Shown: positions 1 through 10,645, counted from the first letter of the stretch. The stretch: 45,658 nt of DNA from Gammaproteobacteria bacterium (GCA_026710545.1 JAPOQU010000006.1:1-45658), one strand, 5' to 3'. Notes: generated by a model not told the origin, from the letters alone. Made by a program: numbers and translations.

Positions 1-308
1 CGGGAAAGAGGCGAGAGATCACGAACAAGGGCAAACTATAGCCCAACACTATTGAGTAAGGCACTGTAAACAGGCAAAATCTATTATCAAGACCCGTTTC
101 AAATCTCTAACGCGGGATTTGGGCTGTCAGCTTGTTTGAAAATGCCCATTTAACTATACCGTCTTATAGACAATCATCAGTACGTATGTTAAGGAAGTCA
201 ATGGAGATGACGCGTGTCTACTATCTCAATCGGGTTCTCTGATCGCTATTCCTGGTAACTCTTTAATCTCCATTGCCGATTTTTCGACGGCAGCCGGCTG
301 GACCGGCT
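1..308. other. Left-edge stretch with no recognisable gene
   Basis: I see no supported gene here. A plus-strand reading frame open from the window edge stops at about position 69, so it could be the end of a gene lying to the left, but its 22 residues are too few to identify. The remainder is AT-richer non-coding DNA downstream of nhaA, which ends at 309 on the minus strand. Confidence 0.4.
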
Positions 309-1520
309 TCATGCCTGTTGTGAATCACTCACAGCCTTCGGCAGGCTGAATTGCAGCAGCGCCCAGGCAGCCAGCGCGGACAGCAACGAACCCACCAGGA
401 TACCCAGGCGGTCGCCGCTGAAATAGGCGCCGCTACCGTGTTCAAAAGCCAGACCGGCGATAAACAGGCTCATGGTGAAGCCGATACCGCAGGCGCAGGC
501 TACGCCGAGGAGTTGAGTCCAATTGACGTCTTTCGGCAGCCGGGCGAGACCCAGGGCGACGGCGACGCCCGTGAAGAGCACAATGCCAAGTGGTTTGCCC
601 AGTACCAGACCGCTGGTCACGCCCAGTGTGACGGGATGCAACAGTGCATCCAGTGATACCCCTGACAGGGACAGCCCGGCATTGACAAAGGCAAACGCCG
701 GGAGAATTACGAACGCGACGGGTTCGTGCAGGTTATGTTCCAGTTCGCGCAAGGGGCAATGCCCCTCTTTATCCCGCATCGGTATGCAAAATGCGATGAG
801 CACGCCCGCCAGCGTCGCATGGACCCCGGATTTCAGCACGGCGATCCACAGGACTATCCCCAGCAATATGTAGCTGGAAGTACGCGTCACTCCCATGCGG
901 TTCATGGCGGCCGCGATGCCGAGGGTGACGGCGCCGATAACCAGCATCGTGGGAGAGAGGGCTGCAGAGTAGAACAGCGCGATGATGACGATGGCGGCAA
1001 GATCATCCAGTATCGCCAGCGTAAGCAAAAAAACCTTGAGTGAAACAGGGACCCTGGCGCCGAAGGACCCCAGCAGGGCGAGCGCGAAGGCGATGTCGGT
1101 CGCGACCGGGATTGCCCAGCCGTCCATTGCCACGGAATCTCCCAGGTTGAACCAGATATAGATGGATGCGGGCACAACCATGCCGCCCAGCGCGCCCATT
1201 CCCGGCAAAATCACCTGGTCGAAAGAGGACAGCTCACCATCCATGATCTCGCGCTTGATTTCGAGCCCTATGAGGAAAAAGAACACTGCCATGAGCCCGT
1301 CATTTACCCAGAGCAGCAGCGGCTTGTTGATGAACAGGTTACCGACCTGGACCGCAACCGTCATATCGATAAGGGCCGCATAGATGCCCGATAACGGCGA
1401 GTTGGCTATCAGCATGGCGATGACGACACAGACGATAAGCAGAACGCCGCCTGCAGTCTCAAGTTGCAGAAACTCGCGCAACGCGTCCGCCACGGTCGGT
1501 GTCTGTTTTCGTGTTTCCAT
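309..1520 (-). CDS. nhaA: Na+/H+ antiporter NhaA
   Basis: This is an inner-membrane electrogenic sodium/proton antiporter that expels Na+ in exchange for H+ and supports pH and salt homeostasis. The 403-residue product has the usual NhaA length and is almost entirely hydrophobic helices. Diagnostic segments are GLEIKREIMDGEL (about 85-97), ATDIAFALALLGSFG (141-154) and AILDDLAAI (169-177). D172 and D173 match the paired transport aspartates of the family. The ATG start at 1520 is directly followed by the amphipathic N-terminus expected of NhaA. It is the most downstream gene of a minus-strand run with fdxA and mutS, with no sign of co-regulation. A possible very small reading frame lies just upstream at 1522-1665. 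Confidence 0.97.
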   Translation of the reverse strand: METRKQTPTVADALREFLQLETAGGVLLIVCVVIAMLIANSPLSGIYAALIDMTVAVQVGNLFINKPLLLWVNDGLMAVFFFLIGLEIKREIMDGELSSFDQVILPGMGALGGMVVPASIYIWFNLGDSVAMDGWAIPVATDIAFALALLGSFGARVPVSLKVFLLTLAILDDLAAIVIIALFYSAALSPTMLVIGAVTLGIAAAMNRMGVTRTSSYILLGIVLWIAVLKSGVHATLAGVLIAFCIPMRDKEGHCPLRELEHNLHEPVAFVILPAFAFVNAGLSLSGVSLDALLHPVTLGVTSGLVLGKPLGIVLFTGVAVALGLARLPKDVNWTQLLGVACACGIGFTMSLFIAGLAFEHGSGAYFSGDRLGILVGSLLSALAAWALLQFSLPKAVSDSQQA

Positions 1521-1521
1521 G

Positions 1522-1665
1522 CTACCCGGGTATTTTGACCAGTATCATTGAGATATTAACCTTACCGCCGTTTTCGTTAGCCGTCTGCACAAGTTCCGCG
1601 ACGGTTTGCGCAAGCCTGCCTTTGCCGGTGAGGGCTGAGATAGTGATGTTCCCGGCAGTGCTCAC
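1522..1665 (-). CDS. Possible small protein between fdxA and nhaA
   Basis: A 47-residue frame opens with GTG and ends with TAG, 2 bases before the nhaA start. The product begins MSTAGNITISALTGKGRL and ends with VNISMILVKIPG. Its composition is protein-like (a helix-prone LAQTVAELVQTANENGG centre) and the frame stays open for the whole fdxA-nhaA gap. I do not recognise a family. It could be a genuine small gene, the residue of a longer gene, or chance. There is no strong ribosome binding site. Confidence 0.3.
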   Translation of the reverse strand: MSTAGNITISALTGKGRLAQTVAELVQTANENGGKVNISMILVKIPG

Positions 1666-1696
1666 GGTGCCGGTTGGGGGAAGTCGCCCAGGTCTG

Positions 1697-2020
1697 TTAA
1701 CGCTCCAGGTATTGGAGCTTGCCTTCCGTCTCTTTCCAGTCGTCCGCGTCGGCAGGCGCGTCCTTCATTTCATTGATGACAGGCCATTCCCTGGAGAGTT
1801 CTGCATTCAGCGCTATGAATTCCTGCTGGCTTTCATCAACGTCTTCGTCGGACATGATGGCTTCGACCGGGCATTCCGGTTCGCACAAGGTGCAATCAAT
1901 ACACTCGTCAGGGTCGATGACCAGCATATTGGGACCTTCATGGAAGCAATCGACCGGGCAGACTTCCACACAGTCAGTGTATTTGCACTTGATGCAGCTT
2001 TCTGTGACGATAAAAGGCAT
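1697..2020 (-). CDS. fdxA: Seven-iron ferredoxin FdxA
   Basis: A small cytoplasmic electron carrier with one 3Fe-4S and one 4Fe-4S cluster. The 107-residue protein has the Azotobacter ferredoxin I pattern: cysteines at 9, 12, 17, 21 and 25 ([17 protein letters not shown]) and a second set at 40, 43, 46 and 50 ([11 protein letters not shown]). The acidic C-terminal extension of about 50 residues is standard for this subfamily. It lies immediately downstream of mutS on the same strand, an arrangement I associate with many gammaproteobacteria. The electron-transfer partner cannot be read from the sequence. Confidence 0.95.
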   Translation of the reverse strand: MPFIVTESCIKCKYTDCVEVCPVDCFHEGPNMLVIDPDECIDCTLCEPECPVEAIMSDEDVDESQQEFIALNAELSREWPVINEMKDAPADADDWKETEGKLQYLER

Positions 2021-2101
2021 GAGAACGTCCTAATGTAGGTTGAGTTACAGTATTCAGTATGACAGATTATAGCTTATAACCATTCCAATTCAAAAGCGGC
2101 C

Positions 2102-2133
2102 ATATCCTGTTCATCCTGCACATCCACGTTAAT
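2102..2133. repeat. Family B repeat, copy 1 (end of mutS)
   Basis: This is one copy of a 32-bp repeat of the form ATATCCTGTTCATCC...CATGTTAAT, here with one change (CACGTT). It contains two tandem ATCCTGTNC units followed by a related ATCCATGTT unit. The mutS stop codon (2129-2131) lies inside it. Other copies are at about 11522, 11628, 19514, 30036, 30193 and 32771, with a degenerate one near 13499. Confidence 0.8.
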
Positions 2134-4681
2134 TCCGGACCAGTTTGCATAACCGGTATAAAAATTCCAGCGCCTGTTTGGGTGTGACACTGTCCGGGTC
2201 GACCTCTGTCAATAATTTCCGTATTTCATCGGGTTGCTGGAACAGGTCCCGTTGCGGCGTATCCGGGAGCAGGTCTACAGCGTTCTTTTCCATGATGTCG
2301 AGCTGGTGGTTCGCCTGGTTGATGACTGCGCGGGGAATGCCCGCCAGTTGCGCCACCTGGATGCCGTAACTCCGGTTCGTGGCCCCGGGTTTGACCGTGT
2401 ACAGGAAAATGATCTCGTTATTGTGTTTAATCGCGTCCAGGTGCGCGTTCCTGACGGTATCCATGAGTTCCGGCAAGGCGGTCAATTCGAAATAATGGGT
2501 GGCAAACAGGGTAAAAGCCCGTACCTTGTTTGCCAGGTAGGCAGCGCAGGACCAGGCCAGGGCCAGGCCGTCGTAAGTGCTGGTGCCGCGGCCTATCTCG
2601 TCAATCAATACCAGGCTCCTGTCCGTGGCGTTGTTCAGGATCGTCGCGGTTTCCACCATCTCGGCCATGAAGGTGGATTTGCCGGAGGAAATATCGTCAA
2701 CCGCGCCGATACGGGTGAAGATGCGGTCAACGGGGCCGAGCACTGCCTTGTCCGCGGGGACGAAACTGCCGATATGCGCCAGCAATGTGATGAGCGCGGC
2801 CTGGCGCATGTAGGTTGACTTACCTCCCATGTTCGGGCCGGTAATCAACAGCATCCTGGTGGCCTCGTCCAGCCGGATGTCGTTGGCAATGAAAGGATTG
2901 CCCTGCAACCGCTCGATCACCGCGTGACGGCCTCCCTGGATATCCAGTCCGGGGTCCTCGACGAATTCGGGCCGGCAGTAATCGAGCGTGTCCGCCCGCT
3001 CGGCAAAACACGCCAGCACGTCTGCCTCGCACAGCGCTGCCGCGCTGGCCTGCAACGGGGCCAGGTCGATGCAGATACGCTCGAGGATCTGTTCATACAG
3101 CATTTTTTCCCTTGCCAGGGCGCGTTCCCTGGCGCTCAGCACCTTGTCTTCGAAGTCTTTCAATTCCGCGGTGATGAAGCGTTCCGTGGATTTCAGGGTC
3201 TGCCTCCTGTGATAGCGCTCCGGAACGGCTTCGCTGTGCAGCCGGGACACCTCTATGTAGTAGCCGTGCACGCGGTTGAAGCCCACTTTCAGCGTGGGGA
3301 TCCCGGTCTGTTCGCGTTCGCTCTCCTCAAGCGAGTCCAGGTAGGTCCCGGCGTCCCGGCCCAGTTGCCGCAACTGGTCCAGTTCGGCGTCAAAACCCTG
3401 TGCGATCACGCCACCTTCCCGGATAGTTGCCGCCGGTGTTTCCAGCAAAGCCGATCCCAGGTACGCCTTCAGTTCGGCGAATTCATGGATCGCCTCGTTA
3501 AGTTCGTCAAGACGGGGACTGTTCAGGGTTGCCAGTGTCGCTTTCAGGTCCGGCAACCGCAGCAGCGACTTGTGCAGTTGCGACAAGTCCCTGGGGCGCG
3601 CAGACTTGAGGGCTACCCGCGCCAGGATGCGTTCAAGGTCGTTTACACGTTTTAATGATTCGTGGACTGTAAGATAGGATTTACCTGTTGACAGGTGGTT
3701 GACAGCGTCATGCCGCAAGCGCAGGGCATGTTGCTCGCGCAGGGGCCGGTTCAACCAGCGTCTGAGCAACCGGCTGCCCATTGCCGTGACCGTAGTGTCC
3801 AACACACCCAGCAGGCTGTTTGCCTTCCTGCCGCTGAGATCCTGTTCCAGTTCCAGGTTACGGCGGCTTACCGCATCGACGATGATACCGTCCGAACGGT
3901 CTTCGACCTTGATTGGTTGCAGGTGCAGCAGTGCCGTACTCTGGGTTTCATTGACGTATTTCAACAGCGCTCCCGCGGCTGCGGTTGCCGCGGGCAGCTC
4001 TGCGCAACCCAGGCCTTCCAGTCCATTTACCCGGTATTGCCGCTTGATGACGTCTGCGGCCGTCGATTGGTCGAAATGCCACGCGGCGCGACTTACCACG
4101 CTGTTGCAGGATATGCCCCGGCTGTCTTCCAGGTCGCCGCCTTCGCAGACCAGCAGTTCGGCGGGCTGCAAGCGCGCCAGTTCGTCATGCAATGAGGTCA
4201 TATCAGGGGTCTGACAGAGTATGAAGCGGCCGTCAGCCAGGTTAAGCGCGGCTATGCCGTACTCGTCAGCGAAAGGGTGAACGCACACCAGCAGGCTGTC
4301 GGCCTTTTCTTCCAGCAACAACTCATCCGTGACGGTCCCCGGGGTGACCACGCGGGTCACTTTTCTTTCAACCGGTCCTTTTGCCAGGGCAGGGTCGCCG
4401 ATTTGTTCACAGATGGCGACCGATTCACCTTGCCGGATCAGCTTCGCCAGGTAGGAATCAACAGCATGGTAGGGCACGCCGGCCATGGGGATAACCTGGT
4501 TGTCCGACTTGCCCCGGGAGGTCAGGGTGATGTCGAGCAGACGGGCCGCCTTACGCGCATCCTCGAAAAACAATTCGTAGAAATCGCCCATGCGGAAGAA
4601 CAGCAGGATATCGGGGTAGTCAGTCTTGAAGCCCAGGTACTGCTGCATGACCGGTGTATGTGTGGGGTTTTTGGCGGGCAT
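2129..4681 (-). CDS. mutS: DNA mismatch repair protein MutS
   Basis: MutS recognises mismatches and recruits MutL. The 850-residue protein is full length. The mismatch-reading GDFYELF motif is near the N-terminus, with F34 and E36 as the wedge Phe and Glu. The connector, lever and clamp domains follow. The C-terminal ABC-type ATPase has the Walker [10 protein letters not shown] at about 615-623, and the Walker [17 protein letters not shown] follows. The start at 4681 gives the conventional [20 protein letters not shown]-terminus. The stop codon falls within a family B repeat, so the last residues (LCKLVRN) abut the repeat. Confidence 0.98.
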   Translation of the reverse strand: MPAKNPTHTPVMQQYLGFKTDYPDILLFFRMGDFYELFFEDARKAARLLDITLTSRGKSDNQVIPMAGVPYHAVDSYLAKLIRQGESVAICEQIGDPALAKGPVERKVTRVVTPGTVTDELLLEEKADSLLVCVHPFADEYGIAALNLADGRFILCQTPDMTSLHDELARLQPAELLVCEGGDLEDSRGISCNSVVSRAAWHFDQSTAADVIKRQYRVNGLEGLGCAELPAATAAAGALLKYVNETQSTALLHLQPIKVEDRSDGIIVDAVSRRNLELEQDLSGRKANSLLGVLDTTVTAMGSRLLRRWLNRPLREQHALRLRHDAVNHLSTGKSYLTVHESLKRVNDLERILARVALKSARPRDLSQLHKSLLRLPDLKATLATLNSPRLDELNEAIHEFAELKAYLGSALLETPAATIREGGVIAQGFDAELDQLRQLGRDAGTYLDSLEESEREQTGIPTLKVGFNRVHGYYIEVSRLHSEAVPERYHRRQTLKSTERFITAELKDFEDKVLSARERALAREKMLYEQILERICIDLAPLQASAAALCEADVLACFAERADTLDYCRPEFVEDPGLDIQGGRHAVIERLQGNPFIANDIRLDEATRMLLITGPNMGGKSTYMRQAALITLLAHIGSFVPADKAVLGPVDRIFTRIGAVDDISSGKSTFMAEMVETATILNNATDRSLVLIDEIGRGTSTYDGLALAWSCAAYLANKVRAFTLFATHYFELTALPELMDTVRNAHLDAIKHNNEIIFLYTVKPGATNRSYGIQVAQLAGIPRAVINQANHQLDIMEKNAVDLLPDTPQRDLFQQPDEIRKLLTEVDPDSVTPKQALEFLYRLCKLVRN

Positions 4682-4730
4682 TGGTTTATTCTGCTGACTG
4701 CGCTGGTGTCCTGGTGTGTATGATATTCAT

Positions 4731-4764
4731 ATTTGGGGTCAGAGTAAAAACTCTGACCCCAAAT
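4731..4764. repeat. Perfect 14-bp stem hairpin between mutS and htpG
   Basis: ATTTGGGGTCAGAG (4731-4744) and CTCTGACCCCAAAT (4751-4764) are perfect inverted arms around the 6-base loop TAAAAA. The core GGGGTCAGAG resembles, but is not the same as, the GGGGAC(A/G)GA palindromes elsewhere in the window. A second small hairpin, CCTGC-TTTC-GCAGG, follows at 4767-4780. The pair occupies the region between the divergent mutS and htpG genes. Confidence 0.85.
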
Positions 4765-4868
4765 TTCCCTGCTTTCGCAGGAACGACGGGTTCCGGTTTC
4801 CCCTTGAAATTCCGCGCCGTAAACCCCACATATGGCAACTGGACACTTTGATTGACGACGGGGATACC

Positions 4869-6752
4869 ATGACTGTAGATACGAACAAAGAAGCGCTTGG
4901 TTTTGAAACCGAAGTCCAGCAACTGCTGGACCTCATGATCCACTCCTTGTACAGCAACCAGGAGATCTTCCTGCGTGAACTGATCTCGAACGCCTCCGAC
5001 GCTGCCGACAGGTTGCGTTTTGAGGGCCTGCAGGACGACAGCCTGTTTGAAGACGATTCCGATCTGAACATCAGGGTGGAATACAACAAGACGCAAAAGA
5101 CGATAAGCGTCCTCGATAACGGCATAGGCATGTCCAGGCAGGAGGTAGTCGATAACCTGGGCACCATCGCCAAGTCGGGCTCCAGGCAGTTTTTCGAGTC
5201 CCTGACCGGTGACCAGACCAGGGATTCACAACTGATCGGCCAGTTCGGCGTGGGGTTTTATTCCTCGTTTATCATTGCGGACAAGGTTGAGGTGGTCACC
5301 CGCCGCGCCGGCCTGCCCCGGGCGGAAGGCGTGCGCTGGGTATCCGACGGCAAGAGCGAGTACACGGTGGAGACCGTCGACCGGCCGAAGCGCGGCACCA
5401 AGGTGACCCTGTACCTGCGCAAGGAGGCCAAGGAATTCCTGGATGGTTACCGCTTGCGCAGCATCATCAACAAGTATTCGGACCACATTTCCCTGCCCAT
5501 CGTCATGCCGAAAGAGGGTAAGGACGAAACAGGGGATGAAACGGTCAATGATGCGAAGGCATTATGGACGCGCAACAAGAAAGACATCAAGGACGAGGAA
5601 TACAACGAGTTCTACAAGACCGTATCCCATGATTTTGAGGACCCGCTCTGCCATGTCCACACCAAGGTGGAAGGCAAACTGGAGTACGCCAGCCTGTTAT
5701 ACATCCCCGCCCGCGCCCCGTTCGACTTATGGGACCGGGAACAACGCCACGGCGTTAAACTGTACGTCAAGCGAGTCTTTATCATGGATGACGCAAAACA
5801 GTTATTGCCCGCGTACCTGCGCTTCGTAAAAGGGGTGGTGGATTCCGATGACCTGCCGCTTAATATCTCCAGGGAAATCCTGCAGCAGAACAAGGTCATC
5901 GAAACCATCCGTTCCGGTTGCACAAAAAAGGTCCTGGACCTGCTGAAAAAACTGGCGAACAAGGAACCGGACAAGTACAAGCAGTTCTGGCAGACGTTCG
6001 GGCGGGTCATGAAGGAAGGCGTCATCGATGTGCATGATAAACGTGAGGAACTCGCAAAACTGTTCCGTTTCAAGACCACCCACGAAGACACTGAGGAAGA
6101 AACCGTCTCGCTGGACGATTACATTTCCAGGATGAAGGAAGGCCAGACAGCTATTTATTACGTGACCGCGGAAAATCATGCCACGGCAAAAAACAGCCCT
6201 CACCTTGAGATATTCCGCAAGAAGGAGATCGAAGTCCTGCTGCTGACCGACCCCATCGACGAGTGGCTGGTTACCCATTTGACCGAATACGCGGAGAAAC
6301 CGCTGGCGTCGGTGAACAAGGGTGAACTGGACCTGGGCGATCTTACCGATGAGACAAGCGATGACAAGGCCGAGGAAACTGCAGATGACAAGCTGGACGA
6401 TCTCACCAAACGCATTGAAAAAGTGTTGGATGAACGGGTGAAGGAAGTGCGCATTACCCGGCGCCTGACCGAGTCTCCGGCCTGCCTGGTGGCCGACGAA
6501 CATGAGATGGGCCGCCACCTGGAGCAGATACTCAAGGCTTCCGGGCAGCAGGTTACGATGGCCAAGCCCATCATGGAGATCAATCCGGGCCACCCCATTG
6601 TCGGCAAATTGCAGGGCGAGGCGGACGAAACCCGCTTCGGGGACTGGGCCAACATCCTGTTTGACCAGGCCCTGTTAAGCGAAGGCGGGCAACTGGAAGA
6701 CCCTGCCGGGTTTGTTCAACGGCTTAACAGTGTCTTCCTCGAACTGAAATGA
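4869..6752 (+). CDS. htpG: Chaperone protein HtpG (bacterial Hsp90)
   Basis: An ATP-dependent cytosolic chaperone that remodels late folding intermediates and cooperates with DnaK. The start ATG at 4869 gives MTVDTNKEALGFETEVQQLL, the standard HtpG opening, and a 627-residue product. The frame remains open upstream to 4716, but that part translates the hairpin repeat and is not HtpG-like. The N-terminal GHKL ATPase domain shows ELISNASDAADRLR, DNGIGM and GQFGVGFYSSF. The middle domain contains LPLNISREILQQN and the dimerisation domain completes the C-terminus. It is a single gene, followed at once by a palindrome/tandem-repeat block starting at 6757. Confidence 0.98.
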   Translation: MTVDTNKEALGFETEVQQLLDLMIHSLYSNQEIFLRELISNASDAADRLRFEGLQDDSLFEDDSDLNIRVEYNKTQKTISVLDNGIGMSRQEVVDNLGTIAKSGSRQFFESLTGDQTRDSQLIGQFGVGFYSSFIIADKVEVVTRRAGLPRAEGVRWVSDGKSEYTVETVDRPKRGTKVTLYLRKEAKEFLDGYRLRSIINKYSDHISLPIVMPKEGKDETGDETVNDAKALWTRNKKDIKDEEYNEFYKTVSHDFEDPLCHVHTKVEGKLEYASLLYIPARAPFDLWDREQRHGVKLYVKRVFIMDDAKQLLPAYLRFVKGVVDSDDLPLNISREILQQNKVIETIRSGCTKKVLDLLKKLANKEPDKYKQFWQTFGRVMKEGVIDVHDKREELAKLFRFKTTHEDTEEETVSLDDYISRMKEGQTAIYYVTAENHATAKNSPHLEIFRKKEIEVLLLTDPIDEWLVTHLTEYAEKPLASVNKGELDLGDLTDETSDDKAEETADDKLDDLTKRIEKVLDERVKEVRITRRLTESPACLVADEHEMGRHLEQILKASGQQVTMAKPIMEINPGHPIVGKLQGEADETRFGDWANILFDQALLSEGGQLEDPAGFVQRLNSVFLELK

Positions 6753-6756
6753 TGGA

Positions 6757-6780
6757 GGGGACAGATTTAAATCTGTCCCC
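6757..6780. repeat. Family A palindrome A1 (CAGA type)
   Basis: A perfect 24-bp palindrome, GGGGACAGATTT followed by its complement AAATCTGTCCCC. It sits 5 bp after the htpG stop and could act as a terminator-like hairpin, although no U-run follows. It opens the tandem block at 6781-6907. Confidence 0.95.
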
Positions 6781-6890
6781 GATTAAGCATGGTCCGGGGA
6801 CGGATTAAGCATGGTCCGGGGACGGATTAAGCATGGTCCGGGGACGGATTAAGCATGGTCCGGGGACGGATTAAGCATGGTCCGGGGACG
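6781..6890. repeat. Tandem array of five 22-bp units
   Basis: Five identical 22-bp units begin at 6781, 6803, 6825, 6847 and 6869. Each unit carries the left half-site GGGGACGGATT of a family A palindrome plus an 11-bp spacer AAGCATGGTCC. The array is bounded on the left by palindrome A1 and on the right by a complete CGGA-type palindrome (6884-6907), whose left arm is the end of the fifth unit. Confidence 0.95.
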
Positions 6891-6907
6891 GATTTTAATC
6901 CGTCCCC
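6884..6907. repeat. Family A palindrome A2 (CGGA type)
   Basis: A perfect 24-bp palindrome with GGGGACGGATTT as the left arm and AAATCCGTCCCC read with a TTTTAA-type centre. It closes the five-unit tandem array. Confidence 0.9.
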
Positions 6908-6939
6908 TTCAAAATATAGAGGCTGTTTTTGTTGAAGAA

Positions 6940-7106
6940 ATGAAACAAAATATTTTTTTGGGTACTCTAAAGGATACTGAAGAAGATGAAGCATTCACGG
7001 TGTATTCCGAATATATAAATTGCCTTTTGGAAGGAAGCTATTGGGAAAGTGGTTCTACTCACAAGCGCAAGGTTTCCGAAGTCGAAGCCTCTGCTATTTT
7101 GCTGTG
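6940..7106 (+). pseudogene. AT-rich gene fragment (5' part), interrupted by an 85-bp repeat
   Basis: An open frame starting at the ATG at 6940 reads MKQNIFLGTLKDTEEDEAFT and onward through EGSYWESGSTHKRKVSEVEA, which looks like real protein. The DNA is markedly more AT-rich than htpG. At 7107 the frame runs into an 85-bp repeat copy and stops soon after. I do not recognise the family. It may be the front of an unrelated gene that was cut by the repeat. Confidence 0.35.
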
Positions 7107-7191
7107 TAAATTCGGGGACAGAATTAATTCTGTCCCCAGCAAGCTGAGTTACATGCTGTCGGGGTGTGCAGAGATCTGATCATGAGAGTTT
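7107..7191. repeat. 85-bp duplicated element, copy 1 (contains palindrome A3)
   Basis: Positions 7107-7191 match 30107-30191 at 82 of 85 positions; the differences are AT to CC at 7174-7175 and A to G at 7187. The element begins with a family A palindrome (GGGGACAGAATT and complement, 7114-7137) and continues through AGCAAGCTGAGTTACATGCT and GTCGGGGTGTGCAGAG. It lies at the junction between two gene fragments. Confidence 0.93.
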
Positions 7192-7684
7192 GGGGGCAGC
7201 TCGGTACTCAAGGGAAGTTCTCGATCATTCGACGCGAAGATCGGCGCAATACCAGCAAAGATGCGCTTGGCGATCAGACTGGTTTAATAGAGTTCAGGCT
7301 GTATTACGGGACTGTGATATGGTTTTCGCTGACCCCGATAATGGACTTTGCAAGGACGATAATTTCAAACCAGGAAAAAAAGACCAATGGAAACGGCTTC
7401 CATTAAGCGAAGCAAAAGCGCTGACTGAAGGTCGGGTCGCCATCATTTACCACCATAACGCGCGTAATAGAGGTACACACAAGCAGGAAATTGCATACTG
7501 GATAAATCAACTCGGTGCAGACACGCTTGCGCTGTACTGGCAGGGTACGGGTAGTTGTAGTAATCGCACGTTCTTTGTCATTAATCCCGAGTCAGGTATG
7601 GTAGATTGTTTAAGCGAGTTTGAACGCAAGTGGCGACAAATTGAATTAATTACCAAAGACACAACCCCATCCTTCATAAACTAG
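7166..7684 (+). pseudogene. 3' remnant of a gene with a VFADPDNG motif
   Basis: The frame encodes MVFADPDNGL, then GRVAIIYHHNARNRGTHKQE, RTFFVINP and a C-terminal FERKWRQIELI. This order (aspartate-rich DPDNG, YHH, a TFFV-N-P strand, a tryptophan-containing C-terminal helix) resembles the C-terminal two thirds of an uncharacterised bacterial family that I remember as about 240 residues long. Here the only start codons (GTG at 7164/7166) lie inside the 85-bp repeat, and the first 50 or so residues do not look like the family. I infer that the gene lost its 5' part. A short expressed protein cannot be excluded. Confidence 0.45.
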
Positions 7685-7695
7685 GGAGTAACAAC

Positions 7696-8328
7696 ATGCC
7701 AAGGCTGGCAAGATTGATTTTAAGAAACACTGCGCATCACATAGTGCAACGTGGTCATAACCGTAACGCGGTATTTACCGTGCCATCAGATTTTCGATAC
7801 TACTTAATTACTTTAAGAGAGTGGAAGACACGGTTAGGAGTACAAGTTTATGGATATTGCTTGATGGTCAACCATGTTCATTTGATCGTAAATCCCGGAG
7901 AACATGAAGATAATATAGGGAATTTAATGAAACGCTTGGCGGGCCGACAGACGATGTATGTTAATCGTTTGAAAAATCGTTCCGGTACTCTATGGGAAGG
8001 AAGATATAAGTCAAGCCCGATTGAGACCGAGACTTATTTACTGGCATGCACTCGCTACGTGGACTTAAATCCTGTACGGGCAGGTATGGTTCCACACCCG
8101 AAAGACTATGTCTGGTCAAGTTACCGTCAAAAAACAGGGCTGGAAAAACCATGGATAGATTTCGATCCATGCTACTTGGGCCTATCAGATGATATTGAGG
8201 GCTGCCAGAGACGATATGCTGATTACGTCGCTGGAGAAATACCCATTAAAGAGACAGCATTAATTCGTAATGCACTTGCCCGTGGTCAATTAACAGGAAG
8301 TACGCATTTCATTTATAAGAATAAATAA
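7696..8328 (+). CDS. REP-associated tyrosine transposase (RAYT, Y1/IS200-like)
   Basis: A single-strand-specific HUH endonuclease of the kind linked to REP palindromes. The 210-residue length is typical. Sequence marks are HHIVQRGHNRNAVF (14-27), the HUH pair H60-V-H62 in MVNHVHLIV, the candidate catalytic tyrosine Y88 in TMYVNR, GTLWEGRYKS (97-106) and the RYVDLNPVRAGMV block. The start is supported by GGGAG seven bases upstream. The gene is AT-richer than its surroundings. Palindromes lie on both sides: A3 and the tandem array upstream, A4 and A5 directly downstream. RAYTs are usually single-copy genes that act on the host's dispersed REP-like hairpins. That the family A elements are its substrates is an inference, because no conserved GTAG-type foot was seen beside them. 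Confidence 0.92.
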   Translation: MPRLARLILRNTAHHIVQRGHNRNAVFTVPSDFRYYLITLREWKTRLGVQVYGYCLMVNHVHLIVNPGEHEDNIGNLMKRLAGRQTMYVNRLKNRSGTLWEGRYKSSPIETETYLLACTRYVDLNPVRAGMVPHPKDYVWSSYRQKTGLEKPWIDFDPCYLGLSDDIEGCQRRYADYVAGEIPIKETALIRNALARGQLTGSTHFIYKNK

Positions 8329-8331
8329 CAT

Positions 8332-8356
8332 GGGGACGGAGTTGAATTCCGTCCCC
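8332..8356. repeat. Family A palindrome A4 (CGGA type, imperfect)
   Basis: GGGGACGGA (8332-8340) and TCCGTCCCC (8348-8356) form a 9-bp stem around an imperfect centre. It begins 3 bp after the RAYT stop codon. Confidence 0.88.
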
Positions 8357-8366
8357 GGACACAACC

Positions 8367-8390
8367 GGGGACAGATTTAAATCTGTCCCC
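8367..8390. repeat. Family A palindrome A5 (CAGA type)
   Basis: A perfect 24-bp palindrome identical to A1. It lies between the convergent RAYT gene and the amidohydrolase gene, only 6 bp from the latter's stop codon (8397). Confidence 0.95.
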
Positions 8391-8396
8391 AGGCAG

Positions 8397-10262
<1,866 letters not shown>

Positions 10263-10508
10263 ATGACAACGCTGAACATTGATTTACCGGATAACCTTGC
10301 TGAGGAAGCTGGAAAAGCGGGGCTGCTTGCGCCTGGTGCGATCGAGGTTTTGTTGCGAGAAGCGTTACGCCAGCTTGCTGTCGACGAGCTGTTCGAAGCC
10401 ACGGACAAGCTGATAGCGGCTGATTTTCCCCCTATGACGCCGAGAGAGATTCAAGAAGAAGTGGACGCAGTGCGCGCACGGAGAAAAGAATGTGCGTCTG
10501 GTGCTTGA
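10263..10508 (+). CDS. Probable antitoxin of a PIN-type module (toxin partner truncated)
   Basis: An 81-residue protein starting MTTLNIDLPDNLAEEAGKAG. The first strand and following helix resemble small VapB-type DNA-binding antitoxins. The C-terminal half (DFPPMTPREIQEEVDAVRAR) resembles the toxin-wrapping tail of antitoxins encoded just before PIN-domain toxins. The start is supported by GAGG 7 bases upstream. The last codons overlap a frame beginning MRLVLDTN, which is the start of a PIN toxin that breaks off at once. The module therefore appears to be an orphaned antitoxin. Confidence 0.65.
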   Translation: MTTLNIDLPDNLAEEAGKAGLLAPGAIEVLLREALRQLAVDELFEATDKLIAADFPPMTPREIQEEVDAVRARRKECASGA

Positions 10509-10629
10509 CACCAATAATGGAGGGTGCACGATCGAACCCCCCCGATTTACTAACCCTGTATATCTCACTGGCAACCTGTGGTTGGATCAACAAATTCGGG
10601 TTTTTTGCATTATAGCCTGCCAGTCGTGA
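10492..10629 (+). pseudogene. Truncated PIN-domain toxin remnant
   Basis: GTG at 10492 opens a frame reading MRLVLDTN, the hallmark first strand of PIN-domain (VapC-type) toxins with its first catalytic aspartate. It overlaps the antitoxin gene as toxin genes usually do. After eight residues the sequence changes to NGGCTIEPPRFTNP and continues to a stop at about 10629 with no PIN features. The toxin has evidently been deleted, with the prmB region now joined to its first codons. Confidence 0.6.
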
Positions 10630-10645
10630 AGCATAGTTTTCCTTA

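Noticed and set aside
4716..4868. N-terminal extension of HtpG starting at 4716
   Set aside because: The extra 51 residues translate the intergenic hairpin repeat and do not resemble HtpG; the ATG at 4869 gives the standard N-terminus.
6757..6907. CRISPR array
   Set aside because: The units are perfect 22-bp tandem repeats without variable spacers and no cas genes are present.
8332..8390. Rho-independent terminators
   Set aside because: The palindromes make strong hairpins but are not followed by a T-run, and they recur in non-terminal positions; they are treated as repeats, though a termination role is possible.
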